64,000 nucleotides of DNA, from contig VZRG01000031.1 in assembly GCA_013397435.1 (NCBI GenBank), forward strand, positions 1,058,609 through 1,122,608. Direction: 5' to 3'. Below are positions 13,253 through 26,000 of this stretch, piece by piece. A program made the translations under genes and the position numbers. Below the pieces are notes generated by a model. The model worked only from the letters and a program-made list of their open reading frames with translations, was not told the origin of the DNA and made no database searches. The DNA comes from Erythrocercus mccallii (Eukaryota > Chordata > Aves > Passeriformes > Dicruridae). Each line of letters starts with the position of its first letter. Positions within the stretch are counted from its first letter, which is position 1.

Positions 13253-15759
13253 CAACATGCATTGATTTTGTGTGATAAAATAATCCATCAAATTACTGAC
13301 AGAGCCTCACACATGAACATCCAGATTAGACTATGGAGCTGACATACCTGAGAGGACAACTGAGGACTGCTCCTCAAGAACACTTGGATATTTTCACATG
13401 TGGATTCCAGTAGAATTAGTCATAAGATCAAATCTCTGATTCTTTCTCACCAAACTTAACCTAGGGACTAAAATTGTAGATTTGTCACTTAAAAACACCT
13501 TCTGCAGCTTCTTTCTTTTGTGCTTGCACAAATGATTTCCAAACATTTGGTGCTTATTGCTCACCCAAGAACCTTAACATAGCAGCCAACCATAAATCTG
13601 TTCCTTTCCCAACAACCATAAGAGTTTAAAATCCAAAAATCCTCCTTCACAGATTTTAAGGATTCTTTCAGAAGGTCAAGTCACTGTCTGTAGACATATT
13701 ACTGTTGATGCATTTTCCAGTTCATGTTATCTAAGAAACAGTGAGCAGTTATTGCCATTTGATTATAATCTTCCCCAACCAACCCCCTCAATAAAGCAGG
13801 ATAAATATATATTGGTTTTGAAGGATAATTTTGGTCAGAATTTTCTGTAACAGATCAGCCCCTTAGTATGTGGGTCCACCTTTTCCTTTTACTAAATATA
13901 CTCCAGCTGGTTCTGTGGAGAGTTGTGACATGTATAGAGCCAACAGGAGTGCCCTTCTTGGAAGGTTAATGCATAAATTATATTCCTCCTCCCTATTCAT
14001 CTCTTCTGATGTTTGAGTGAATGGTTGCAGCAGTAATAATTAAGTAACATGAACTTATATAAAGAAGGTATGGATCAAGTTATTACACTTGCATGCATAT
14101 AAAGTATTGCTTTTTTATGGGGTATTATTGCCAAAGATACTAATAAACAAGGAAAACAAGAGAAGGATATTCTTCTCACCCAGATTCCTCAAGTTAACTC
14201 CATGTCATCAAACTTTACAAGTAACAGAATACCAACTCACTGTAACCTCTTTTATGTTGTCTTGGATCCCATTTTGCATATATAACTAACTATACGAGGG
14301 GGAGATATTTACATCTGAATTAGTAAGTAGGATTTCAGATGATTTCAGGAACACACAGGTTTTTAGCATCCCATTTATTTAAGCTATATCTGCATTTTCT
14401 TCCTGAACTGAAGTCAGTATCTTTCATCACACTATTGAGAAGAACTAAATTTCTTATGGACTTTTGGAAGTCACGGAAAATTTCCAGCTGTAGATTGGAT
14501 GGGCTTTTGACTGATCTCAGGCGTTGATCAGCACGGCTACCCTAAGAGTAACCTTCACTGATTAGAGGACCAACTCCAGACTCACTGAAATTTATTTAGA
14601 CTGACTAAAATACACTTGGCTTGCATAGCTAAACAGGAATTAAGCTGCTGAAGCACTCAAGAATACTATTCCAACAAAAAATGTAGGTGTCACCATAGGA
14701 CATATTCACATAATTTTGTTTATGTTAGCTAGGACAGCTAGGTGCGGTGTGGTGATATCTGCCTTATCCCTGGCTGTATTGTCCTGTGCTTGCAAGCCTA
14801 ACTTCACTGTTGTTGCTGGATGGAAAAAGGCCAGGTCTGCTGGAAAACACACCTTTATTTTGCTGGGTAGGCACTCCCTCAAAAGTTTTGCATTGGGAGA
14901 ATTATCTGCACCAAGATATTTCCAGAGCCATTTCTACAACTCTCTTTAAGGTCTTGGTCCTAACTGGCATAAAAAGTTCACTGAAACGATGGGGCAAAAG
15001 TAACTTTGCCTTCATTTTTCTAAAGAATTAACTGTAGCAATATTTTGTTCTGGTGGGGCTCTTAGATGTGTTCCAGTTTAATACTACAGCATCAGCTGTA
15101 TGTACATCTTTTCTGTTAAATGGTAAAGTAAAACCTAACCCCAGGTCAGTATCCTTAATTTCCAGCAGGGAGTATAATAATAATTTCTTCTTTTTATTTT
15201 TTTCCCCTCTTCAACTGGTGAACTGTGACAGAGTTATTTTGCAACTTAACAAGTCTGCAAAGTGTTCTCATTTCCTCTTTGGCATTACTTGTCACTGAGC
15301 TGACATAACTAGTGTTTAGTAAAAAACACTTTAGCAAGGTAAGGTTTGTATATTCACAAAACTAGAGAAATGCACTAAAGTAATTTCTGGAATTGGTTAA
15401 ACATCTCTACAACTAACTTTGTGAAAGTAGGATTGTTGAGTTGAACTATTAGGTGCTGAAGTGTAGAGCAAGAAGTGCCGACATCTTTCATGAGATAATT
15501 GAAATCATTTCAATTCATTTCCTTCTTGGTTGGACAGAAACATGTTTTCAATAGTAAAGAAATCTTGAGGGAATCCATTGACCTAACCAGTCTTATAATG
15601 CAAGAAGTTAATGGACAAAAATGATATTCATCTTCAGTTTATAATAGCATTTTCTTTTCACAGAACCAAAACCATAAAAAGCAAAGTATATTACAAGAGC
15701 AACTACTACTCTACTAGATACATGACCTTTGTTTTATGTAACAATTACTGGGTTGGTGG
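13253..15759. other. No gene supported
   Basis: Three overlapping 77-81 codon plus-strand frames at 14716-15298 are in different phases and have no consistent splice signals. No repeat was recognised. Confidence 0.5.
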
Positions 15760-15782
15760 AAAAATAAAATAAAATAAAAAAT
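15760..15782 (+). repeat. Short (AAAAT)n microsatellite
   Basis: Roughly four AAAAT units, with one longer A run at the 3' side. Confidence 0.8.
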
Positions 15783-16614
15783 ACCCAACAATTTTTTTAT
15801 GCTAAGATAATAAATGATAAATTATGAAAGTCTAAGGCACTAAGCAACTTGTAAGCAACAGTCCTGTCTCTTAGCAACGAGCCATGGAAAGCAGCTTGTT
15901 GATAGGAATAGAGCAGACAGGATTGTTTTGCAATGATTACCACCAAGGAACTAAGAACAACATTTTAACACCTGCCTCAGGGCACTTCTGCACCTAGCTA
16001 TCCATCTCTCCAGTGGCCCACAAAGCCTGGGCTGGATGCCAAGCAGCTTCTGAGTCCTGCCTCCTTCCCAGAGCTGGCCCACTGCAACAAAAAGGACCCT
16101 AGAGGAAAGATCAAAGAGGTAGAGTTCAGGTGTGTTGCACACTTGTGCCCGCTTTTATTTCTTTAAATGCCTTTTTACAAACAAAAAAAAAGCATGATCA
16201 TTAGTGTAAATGTTTATTTTTTCCTCTCTCTCTGCCCCTTTAGTGCTGTGTGTCTAATCTATACTTAGCATTATGAATGAATGCAGACAAGTTTTTGATA
16301 TTAAGCCAACATTTTTTTTTACTGTAGTTTTATTCTTAAATACCCAGCATTAAGAGTTGGAGGAACAGTGCAATCAGCAGCACCTTTTTGTTGTTTTGCC
16401 ATTGTGCTGGTTTCAAAAACATACAAAGAAAATATTTTCAGGAATAAAGTATCTGCTGAGTCCCTGAGCTAACATCCGTGGTGGCTCATTCTCTCTGGTA
16501 GAACATTATGATAGTGAAGGGAAGATGTAGAGAAGGGTAGTAAAAGTTAAGGGGAAAAAAAAGGTGATGTGAAATCCAGGCAGATGAAGAAAAAAATCTT
16601 AAGAAAGGAGTGAA
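15783..16614. other. No gene supported
   Basis: Contains short poly-A and poly-T runs (near 16181 and 16313) and turns purine-rich just before the satellite. Nothing else was recognised. Confidence 0.5.
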
Positions 16615-16813
16615 AAGGGAAGGGAAGGGAAGGGAAGGGAAGGGAAGGGAAGGGAAGGGAAGGGAAGGGAAGGGAAGGGAAGGGAAGGGAAGNNNNNNNN
16701 NNNNNNNNNNNNNNNNNNNNNNGGAAGGGAAGGGAAGGGAAGGGAAGGGAAGGGAAGGGAAGGGAAGGGAAGGGAAGGGAAGGGAAGGGAAGGGAAGGGA
16801 AGGGAAGGGAAGG
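16615..16813 (+). repeat. (AAGGG)n pentanucleotide array with a 30-N gap
   Basis: The plus strand is an uninterrupted AAGGG repeat from 16615 to 16692 and again from 16723 to 16813, with 30 N between them. The two arms look pure, and the phase appears nearly continuous across the gap. The gap is probably of nominal size, so the true array length is unknown. The G-rich strand has regularly spaced GGG triplets that could form G-quadruplexes, and the polypurine strand could form a triplex, which may explain the sequencing failure. The long open frames crossing it (142, 90, 89 and 84 codons) are artefacts of the repeat. Confidence 0.97.
16693..16722. other. Assembly gap (30 N)
   Basis: Thirty consecutive N lie inside the AAGGG array. 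Confidence 1.
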
Positions 16814-19800
16814 CAATTAAAATGGTGTGAAAGTGAGAAGAAAATAAAAGCAAAAGATAGAAATGGGACAGTGGAGAAATAGAAAGGAGAAAGAAATATC
16901 ATGAAGACAGACACACTGCTTTCCTATTGGCAGAAGTAATTTCCCTTGCAGAAAAGATTGCAGGGAGAATAGCTAAAAGGAGAATTTAATTCTGATCTGC
17001 TGGAAATCCATCATTGACTCATGAGACCTGGCAATTCTTCCAGTCCACTTTAAGCCCTAAGTGAGTTGGAGCACTGATCAAAGCCTACAGGCCAGCTTAG
17101 CCTATAACCCTATCTATCTCCACATTATACCTGAATTTATTAAGCAATGCAACTGTGCTAAGCACGTTTCTATCAACATAGCTTTCCTGCTGCTGACTGG
17201 AATGCACATATGCCCATTTTTTTTCCCTGTATCAAACTGCCCCATACTTACTAGGGATACCTGGAGTTGAGTTGGAATATATTTGTTTCACATGAGGCAT
17301 TTATGTGAAGGCCAGAGACCCACTGCAGAGAGCCAGGGTTTTGCAATTCCTTTTTTTAATTCCCTATCCAGAGTAGACTGATTTAAACTAAATTTGCTAA
17401 ACGTAACTACTGCCACTGCTGCATAGGCACATTAAACAAATGCATGGGCTGATCCACCTCAAGAAACTATTTGTTTTCCCTGATGCAAAATCCTGGAGGA
17501 TTTGGTCATTGTGTTTTATACACCGTTAAGGCTCACCAGGCAAAAGTAGGCTTTCTCCTTCACTTTTCTTTTGGGTGATTGAATATGAAGTCCAGCTCAC
17601 TGCACATCCTTATGTGAGATAGTTTAACACGGTACCTCGAGGCTCTGTGGTCCCAGAATGCAGCGCAGCTCACTGGCAGTAGTTCAGCTGAAGACTAAAC
17701 ATTTGGCTCAGTGACAGCAGAGCTGCCAAGAGTTGGCAACAAGAGACTCACAGGGAAGCAGCAGGCTGCTAAACCCTTTCACATTTTTAATTAGATCCAC
17801 ACACCCATGTCTTTGAGCTATCATAAATATACAGATGACATAGAGAGCATTATTTGGGGTAAGGGAAAAAAAAGGAAGAAAACTGTACTGTGATATCTCT
17901 TACCTTATTAAAATAATTTACCTACAGCTAGTCTTTGGAACTAGGAGGGGAAAGAAAGGGGTTGTGACATTTAACTCAGATAAAAGTCTCTCCCTGCCTA
18001 CAGTCGAATTCACCCTGCACACTGAAGATGCAGGGTCCTGAGATGACTGACACATTGCCTTAGCTACAATAGCATCGCCAGAAGAGGGCATTATTGGCAG
18101 CAACTGCAGCGTGTAATTTCCAGAAGAGCTATACATTCAAGCTCTAAGTATTCTTAAGTGTGTATCTTGCTATGATGTTGTTGTTAAAATGGTTTGGGTT
18201 TTTTGTCATTTGCACTGTTGTTACAACTTTCTAAAAACACCTTGATGTACTAAAAGCTCTTTCTTTTATTTTTTTCTTATTAATTTCTGTGCAAAGGTAT
18301 TTTCTGAGTTCAGTTCTTCCTAAACTTTCTTCCTAACTTCCTGTTAAACTCCTTCCTTCAAAATAATGATGATATTTGATTGGCTGTTTAATTTAATTCC
18401 TTTATTTTTATTAGTGATTGCACAGAACAATTCCCCTGCTAGTCATCACTTTCTTTTATCTGACACTACTGAGATCAACAGTAATAAAGACATACATCAA
18501 ATACATTTTGTATTGGCAATTGACATCATCATATAGAACAATCCAATGCATAGGGTTAAATGATCTCTTCTTATGTCCAAGGACTGTGACACTCAAAGAA
18601 TTATCTCCTGTCTCTTTTATAGTAAAGCCTTAATATTTTATTCAAAATAAAAACCTGTAACTGTATTGTCAACCTCCAGTGTAAAAACAGGCACAAAGGA
18701 TCTTTGCAACTGGCCTGGAAGGGCTAGGACTTTCTTCTTGTATTTTTCCTAATTTTAAAGAAAATCTAATAATGAAACAAAGTACTTGAAATGCTGTAGG
18801 GGGAAAAAAGAATCACATGTTGTCCCGCCTGGAAGCACAAATTTTATAAATAGACACTATAGCAAACATCAAAGAAATTTCTGTGTAAAGAAACCAACAG
18901 ATCATGTATATTTTACATTGCCCATTTATTCCAAACTGTGTTAACCACACGCTGCCAGTTAACTCTGAATGTGCAAACCACAAGTAAGTCTCTTCATCCT
19001 GGATATCTGGAAAATTGTTCGTGTCATCCCCATTTTTTTTCTCCTGTGTAAGTTAAACTTTGCCATGTCTTACTGCCCTTGATTTTTCTCCTATGTACTT
19101 CACCACAAAGTGAGAGGCACAGAGTGACCCAGTACTTTTGTCTCCTTGTGCTCCCAGGGCTGGTCCTTGGTAAACATTTCAGCCAACAAGATCTGTGACC
19201 ATTACCAGTAAATCTGCTCTGACTTTGTGTCCTCAGAAGCTTTATTTCTCCCTTAGTATGGACTCTGCTCTGCACCAAAGAGCTGAATGAATAGGAAGCA
19301 CTCCTTAAAAAATGGACTGGGCCACTACAAACCTTCACACCATAAGGTTTTGAAGTAAGACATATCAAGGCTGTTAAATCATTGTGTGGGGCATCTTTTT
19401 AACATTTCAAAAATGATTAGCAAAATTTGAGCTTCCAGCATCCAAGTGAATAAAAAAATACAAATAAAGATAATTGACCCTCTTAACAATTTACTGCTGC
19501 TAGTAATGAGGTACTCTTCTTAGAGGCAGAGTCTAAAAGAACTACTTATGTGAAGTGAAAAAGAAATTTAAAAAGAAAAAAAATACGAAAATATGATTAA
19601 AGAATCAGCCTAGAATATTAACCCCAGATTTTTACCAAACTTCCACACGAGAGAAGTTCAAGAACATTTCACAGGTACATACACAGAAAAAACATCTGCT
19701 AACAATAGTACTAATAATACTGTTTCTCATTATTAGCCATGTTATAAAACAGATTTCTTTGATAGCAAAACCATATTGTCAATATCTTCTGTGTGAGTTG

Positions 19801-20004
19801 TATCAGTATTAAATAAGTAAGTTTCAATGTAATTAATACAAGTGATCTTGTATCTCAGTTACATGTATCTTATCTGGGAGAAGGCATTTTAACAAAGATG
19901 TATTTTTTTAATGAAGTCTGGGCTTTAGTTTATCAGACATTCAAAAGAAGGAGTGGTGCCTCTTTTCTTCCCTCTCACTCTCTTTCTTCCTTATTTTCCT
20001 CTAG
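16814..20004. other. No gene supported
   Basis: A 114-codon minus-strand frame (19024-19368) is the longest and has no homology that I recognise. A 72-codon minus frame at 17918-18136 lacks a good acceptor. The region ends in a long pyrimidine tract (19960-20002). Confidence 0.5.
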
Positions 20005-20064
20005 AAGGTATCTACCTTGATACTAACCAGCCCCAAGCATGTTTACTATAGCTGTCCAACAGAG
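20005..20064 (+). other. Candidate exon, 60 nt, product unknown
   Basis: A long pyrimidine tract (CTCTTTCTTCC...TTCCTCTAG) is followed by 60 bases and then the donor GAG|GTAAAT. The block is a whole number of codons (20) and only one of its three frames is open, reading KVSTLILTSPKHVYYSCPTE. Both splice signals are better than most in this window. The frame continues open past the donor to 20400 (127 codons from 20017). I recognise no family, and no in-phase partner exon was found. Confidence 0.27.
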
Positions 20065-23000
20065 GTAAATACCTGTGCTGATTCATTAAAATTCTTGTTC
20101 AGATCTGATCAAAACCTGGATGTCAAATCTGCGGTCTGCCCATGCAAGCTTCCCCATGCCAGCCTTTTTCAGACCTGCCAAGTTACCAGGCCTCTAGCTA
20201 CTAACAATTTTATTCAGAGGTTTCAGCAGAAAAATGGACAAGTGAGAAGCAAGAATGGAAAATCCTGTTTAAATCATCGACTCTATTTCCATGTCACTGC
20301 TGGAAACTTTGCTAAATTTACAGACTTTGCTGTCATCAGCGCTAAAAGAGGTTTCTGTGTACAGCTTTTGCTGCATCAGATCCATGCAGCAAGCTGTTAA
20401 AAAAGATGGGGTAGATGGGTGTGATTTTGACCTTTCCAGAATGAGTTGTGCCTCTCTGGATATAGAAGGACCTAAACCAGTGTTTGTGCACACTGGTGTA
20501 TTTCCATCAACTCCACTGAACCTTGGGGCAGCCCTGAGGGGAAGAGAAGTAAGAATGACGGCTTGTGTTTGTCCCCATCAACAACCTCCCATACTTACAT
20601 ACATACAGTGAAGTAAGACTGTATAGAACTGGCCTTGGACTGTTCTTTTGTGAGCAGATGAGAGAGAGGTTGCTCTGCTGATGTTTTGAACCATCTAGGC
20701 ACAAGATATTCCCCAAAACTGAAATGGGATAATGTAGCGCAATGGTGCTTCTCAACACCTTTCCCTGCAGAGATCATTTGATTAAGCACGACATGTAGAA
20801 CCTAAGGCACAGAGCATTTGTTTCAGAGCTGGGTGTACCTATGACACAAGGAAAATTGGCAGAGTGCATGTCTGGCTGTAAGACATGGTCAGAAGCCTGC
20901 AAGTGAAATGCTCCCTTCCTGTGCACAAGCACAACTCAGTGCTTCTGTGTTCCCCCTTTCTGACACTGAAAATGAAAGATGGGAGAAAACAAAGCAAAAA
21001 AATATGGTTTTCTACCACTGTAAATCTGGCTCAGAGATGCTCTCCTTTGACACAGCCACCAACCAGCCTTTCTTGGACTTCTGTGCTTACAGAAAAGGCT
21101 GGAGGACATGTTGGGCATGTTTAGTCCAGCCCTCCCTTCTTACACACCAGTCCAGAAGCAGCCTATGTGCCAGACCCTGTGAAGACACTCCCTGTGAAGA
21201 GAGCACAGCACAGAGACCATGCCTGAGAGCCCATTACCAGGCACTGCTTGGTCCAGTTGCACTGGAGAGGTCAGATTTATGATCTGACAAACTCTGCAAT
21301 TGCAAGTGTAACTCTTACCTGCCCCCAGAATTTTCATTATTGAGCTCACACACTGCAATACCATGCTAAATTTGTTGCAAAGATTTTTTTTGGCTCTGAA
21401 AAACATGTTTCAATCATGTTGATTTCCCTTTGCTGCTCCACCTAAAAAGGCATGTCCAGGAAGTATTTATTTTCAAGTAAAGAGGCAGCTTTCATAGTCT
21501 CTTTCATCTTTTAATGAGACACAAAAAATATACTAGTTTAAATCAACAGCACTGAACCCAATTAAAATGTATGAAAAATGATATCTAGTTTACTGTCAGA
21601 CTTTGCAGATGTCTTGCATCTTACAGACAAAAAAAATCCTATACACTTGCTTGTCAAAGAAAAATAATTTAAATATTAACTTTTTCCTGGTTTGTTATTT
21701 AAAAGAATCATGTTTTTTAATTGTTAGCATATATTCACATCGTCCTCATTTCTGTCAGCAAAATAGTTCTAAACAACCCCATTTTAGCAAGTAAATTTAT
21801 TACAGTTATAAATAAAGTGATTATTTCAGCAGCTGTAAAATGTTCCAATATACACTACAACTACTACTCCAGTAAAAGTTTTAAACATATCATTTCATGC
21901 ATTCCATGCTATGAGGAGTAGTAGTCCAAGGTTAGGAAAGCTACTGTTCCCCAAACCAGCTTTAATGAGCTCAAAACCTACACTTAGACCCACAAAAGTC
22001 ACACTAATAAAACTCCATTCAGTACTACCTTAACTAGTCTTATGGTAAGAAATTCTTAAATAAAATGGACACCAGAAGTTTGCTTCTTGATGCAAGCAAG
22101 TTCCCCCCTGACTCATGCTTCCACAAAAAATCCTGTCATTCCTAACACATTAAAAATCATGAAAAAAAAATCAGACTGTCCTGTAATAAGCATATCATTT
22201 TGAATCTATATGATGTTTTGTTGGTTTGGTTTAGTTTTTTCCCAGTCAGAAGTACTGCAAAGGTTTTATTTATTCTACCTTTATTTTAGCATAACAAAGA
22301 ATATCTGGCTTCAGACCTCCCCTCTATTCTATCCTGAAAATAGGATTGGTTCACTGAAGGCTGAGAGAAAAAAATTGCAAGTGCTGCTGCAGTGATTATG
22401 AATTTTGTCTCTGACTTCAGAGAGGCCATGATTTCTCTCTCAATAGTCCCTTGTTTATAGATCAAAATATCACCTTAGGCCTTTTGGCCATAAGATTGCA
22501 CTGGAAACTTTTATTTAGGTTTCTGCCCTTTCTTCTCCCCTAGCCCTGCTTCATGCTCTTCTTTTAATGTGAGTTTAGAAGAGTGCAGGAGCAGAGTCAG
22601 TCACTGAGGACAGGGCTTGGAGGTTCAGAGAAGAGAGCATTACCCTTTACCACAAACACATCTGTGGTCATTAAATTTAGCGGGGTTCAAAAAAGTCTGT
22701 CAGGAGAAGCTCAGTTCAGGCTTCCTCAGATTTTCTCCACTACAAAAATTTCTTACAGATCCCTCAGCTGCCTGTTCCAGATATCCTATAAAACTGAAGC
22801 TGAGCACACGCCTGTGCTACCATCCAGACACCACTGACTGATGCCTGTAACTCATTGCCAAAACATAGGAACAGGAGCGTGCAAACAAATCATTGCAGCA
22901 ACCATGCATTTAAAATTTAGCCTGTTTTCCACTAACAAGCAGAAATAACATACCATCCCACTTCCATCCAGGAGCTAGTAATACTGCCAGCTAAACTTCC

Positions 23001-26000
23001 TAAGAATTCTTTGCAACTGTGAACCACAGAATGCTGAAATCAATAGGAACATTTCCTGATCCAAAAACTTTTGCAAGGGACAATGGCAAGTCTTCTCCCA
23101 CCCACACCCAGAACAAGGTTCCTTCATTTATGAAATGCCCATAACTAGCAAAGATGTTTTCATTCCTGGCAAAGTCCCAGGTGCAAGCAGCAACAAGTAC
23201 AGGAAGCCTGATATATAATCTGCCAAGCCTGACTCCAGCATTCTTTGCTCCTCACATGACAGATCAGATACTTGGTCAAAACATCTCTGACAATGCTGTC
23301 GTCCCTCCAATATCAAGGTTGCCTGATTTTTTTTGGGAAAACCTGATCTCTTTGTTACTGCCTCTTCTATTTGCCCTGCATAGCCTCAAGACATTTACTG
23401 TATTAATCACCTCTCTTTCCTTAATTTCTATGCAACATTGTCATTTTTAAATACAGAAAACTTGGCATTGACAGTCACTTTCTCAGAACAAAGTTAGCAT
23501 GATCTTTTTATCTATTAAAATCAAGCATTCTGTGTCCAGTGTCCTTAGAAATTGTGCCTGGATAAATCTAAGGCAAGAAATATTAGAACTCTCCAGTGAT
23601 CCATCATTTCAGTGATTCCGAAATTATTAAACCTGAAGTGAAAGCAGGTTTGTACATTTTGAGTGTATCAGTATGGACATTTTGCCTTGTTCAAACTGTC
23701 CTATATCATCTTCTAAAGAAACCAGATGCAGAATCGCATATTCTCATTTGAATTTGAAAGTACCATGCATGATGTTTTGTTTTCCACCCTTCTGTTCTCA
23801 TATCCTGCCTCCTCTCCAAGGTCCAGGTCTGACCCTTCTGACACAGTTCATTAACTTGGACAAGAGAAAACCTGGACTCTAGTTCCAACTTTTTATTGTC
23901 CTTAGGAAATCACTTTACCTCTGCCCCTCTGCTTCCAGTCTCACTTCCTACTTGCAAACACAGACAAGAACATAACTTTCACTCTGTGTTTGCCCAGTGC
24001 ATCTAAATGGGGTGTTGGTGGAGAAAATAAAACAGCTGTTATATAGTCTCAAGAAATTATCATAACACCCCTAATCCATGCAGTGCCATTAATGCTAGGG
24101 GAATATTAAGTAAATCAGTGCTTCATTTGTATCAGTGTTCTAATAAGGAGGGAATATTTTCATCTTTCTCATCTAGTTTGCATACATGAAATGTAAAAAA
24201 ACTTAAAAAGCCTAGATATACTGTCATTGCAGTGTGGAAAATTCAGTCAGGAATTTCATTATGTTCTTTTCTAGGGAAAGGAAGTCACTGGTAATATATA
24301 ACATATCATGAAGAAACACAAACAACACAGCAAAGCCTCTTACTCCCTTTTCTCTCCCAAGGGTCAATGTTTGCTTCACAGGCCATTTCAGCATCTGTTT
24401 GTGCTGAAAAAGGTGCATGTAGCTGTGACCTGGATGAATAAGAGTGGTAATGTTTAACCCCAAATGAGATGCAGCACTGAAGCGTCTGACATGAGGCAGA
24501 TGCCGTAATGCTGATGCCATCACTGCAGCTGTAGGCGGTAAAAGAGCTGCTCTTTTCATTATTTAGACAATTCATTAACAATCAAGGCACAGAGCAACAG
24601 GTGAACACCTTGCATGGTCACTTTCATGTTGAATTCTTATAAGCAAATTTGGATCATCTGATGGCTTTCAGCAGTGCACAGCCAAGTTGCTTGAATGTGC
24701 CAATTTCTGGCATGACTTCAGCATTACTGCCTGCTGACAGAGGGGTGCTGCTGAGACAAGCATGACTGGAAAGTGAGGGATAATGAAGATGCTCTGTTTT
24801 ACAGGATCCTTTCAGCAGTTGTACCAGTTTCATGGGAAGTTTTGTTTCTCCCAGGACAAAAGCTACTGCATTGGCTAATAGAAGGAGGAGTATTACATGA
24901 TGATGGATGTGTGAAAATGACACACCAAAACAAAACAGCACACCCCGTTCCTTCCCTAGGGGAAAGAGTGGAAGAACAAACCACATGTGACAATGTCAGT
25001 CATGTTGCTTAATGGAGTGCTCTGGGACTTTCAGATACTACAGTGATGTGGACAACATAAGAACCTGTTTGGGGCTGCATAGCATAGCAGTAAAATGATG
25101 GAGACTTGAAGGTCATGCTCCAGATTTTTAGTACACAGCCTGAAAAAGCAGTATGTCAGCTTTTTGGCATGGTAGTTTTTTACCTGCATGCTGGCCTAAG
25201 AGTAGTCCTCTATATGGTCTCCATACAAATCTGTGAACAATGAAGGGATTTATGAAGAATTAGCCCTGAATTATTTCCAATTAAAAGTAGAAAAAAGTAC
25301 AATTATTGTCATGGTGTTCTAATGCTATATTTTCCAAATGAAAAATGAAATGTCCTATTTATTAATAATTTTCTCTTTTGCGATCTTAATAATTGTAATA
25401 TTAGAAAATAGAATTCAAGAGATAATACAAAAAAATCTGGAATTGTTGAAGAAAAACTGGTGGTTAACATACATGCTTTTCTCCATCAAAATTATTTGAG
25501 AACACTTTTTATATTTCTGTTCTTGTTCCTTATTTAATTTTATCTTGAAAAAATAAAAGATTGGACAAGAAATAAGAAAACTATTTCTCATCCTATTTGT
25601 CTCCAGACTCTCCACTCTTGTGTCTCTGTAATATAATGTTGAAGGCCACCATAAAGATTACTACCTGGATTCTAAGGTATTTTAGATATTTTCTATAGCA
25701 GAGCAGTCCTCTGCCACCCTATTTTGATTTGTTAGAGCAGTGTGCTGCACTGAAAATTAGCCTGAACACCTAATAATTTGTTTGGATCAGGCTATGGACA
25801 GTAGAGCACAAAATAAAGACTATATACAATCATGTTCTAGATCTTTCACAAACACAAGAAGAGTTATCTAAAATTCACCTCCGCTTTTAATAATGAAACA
25901 GAGTACACAAGTATGTATTGGATTTTTACAGTGATGTTTAAAATTTGGGCAAATGTTAGCATGAAAAAAAATATACAATATCTAACATAAAACCCTGAAT

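Noticed and set aside
16486..16914. 142-codon and related open frames across the AAGGG array
   Set aside because: Artefacts of a pentanucleotide repeat and 30 N.
19024..19368. 114-codon minus-strand frame
   Set aside because: No recognisable product, no splice support, and composition as expected by chance.
20017..20611. 127- and 106-codon overlapping plus-strand frames
   Set aside because: They overlap in different phases, continue through a good splice donor and match no family I know. Only the 60-nt block at 20005 was kept as a candidate.
24654..24986. 110-codon minus-strand frame
   Set aside because: Overlapped by other frames on both strands; no homology or regulatory context.
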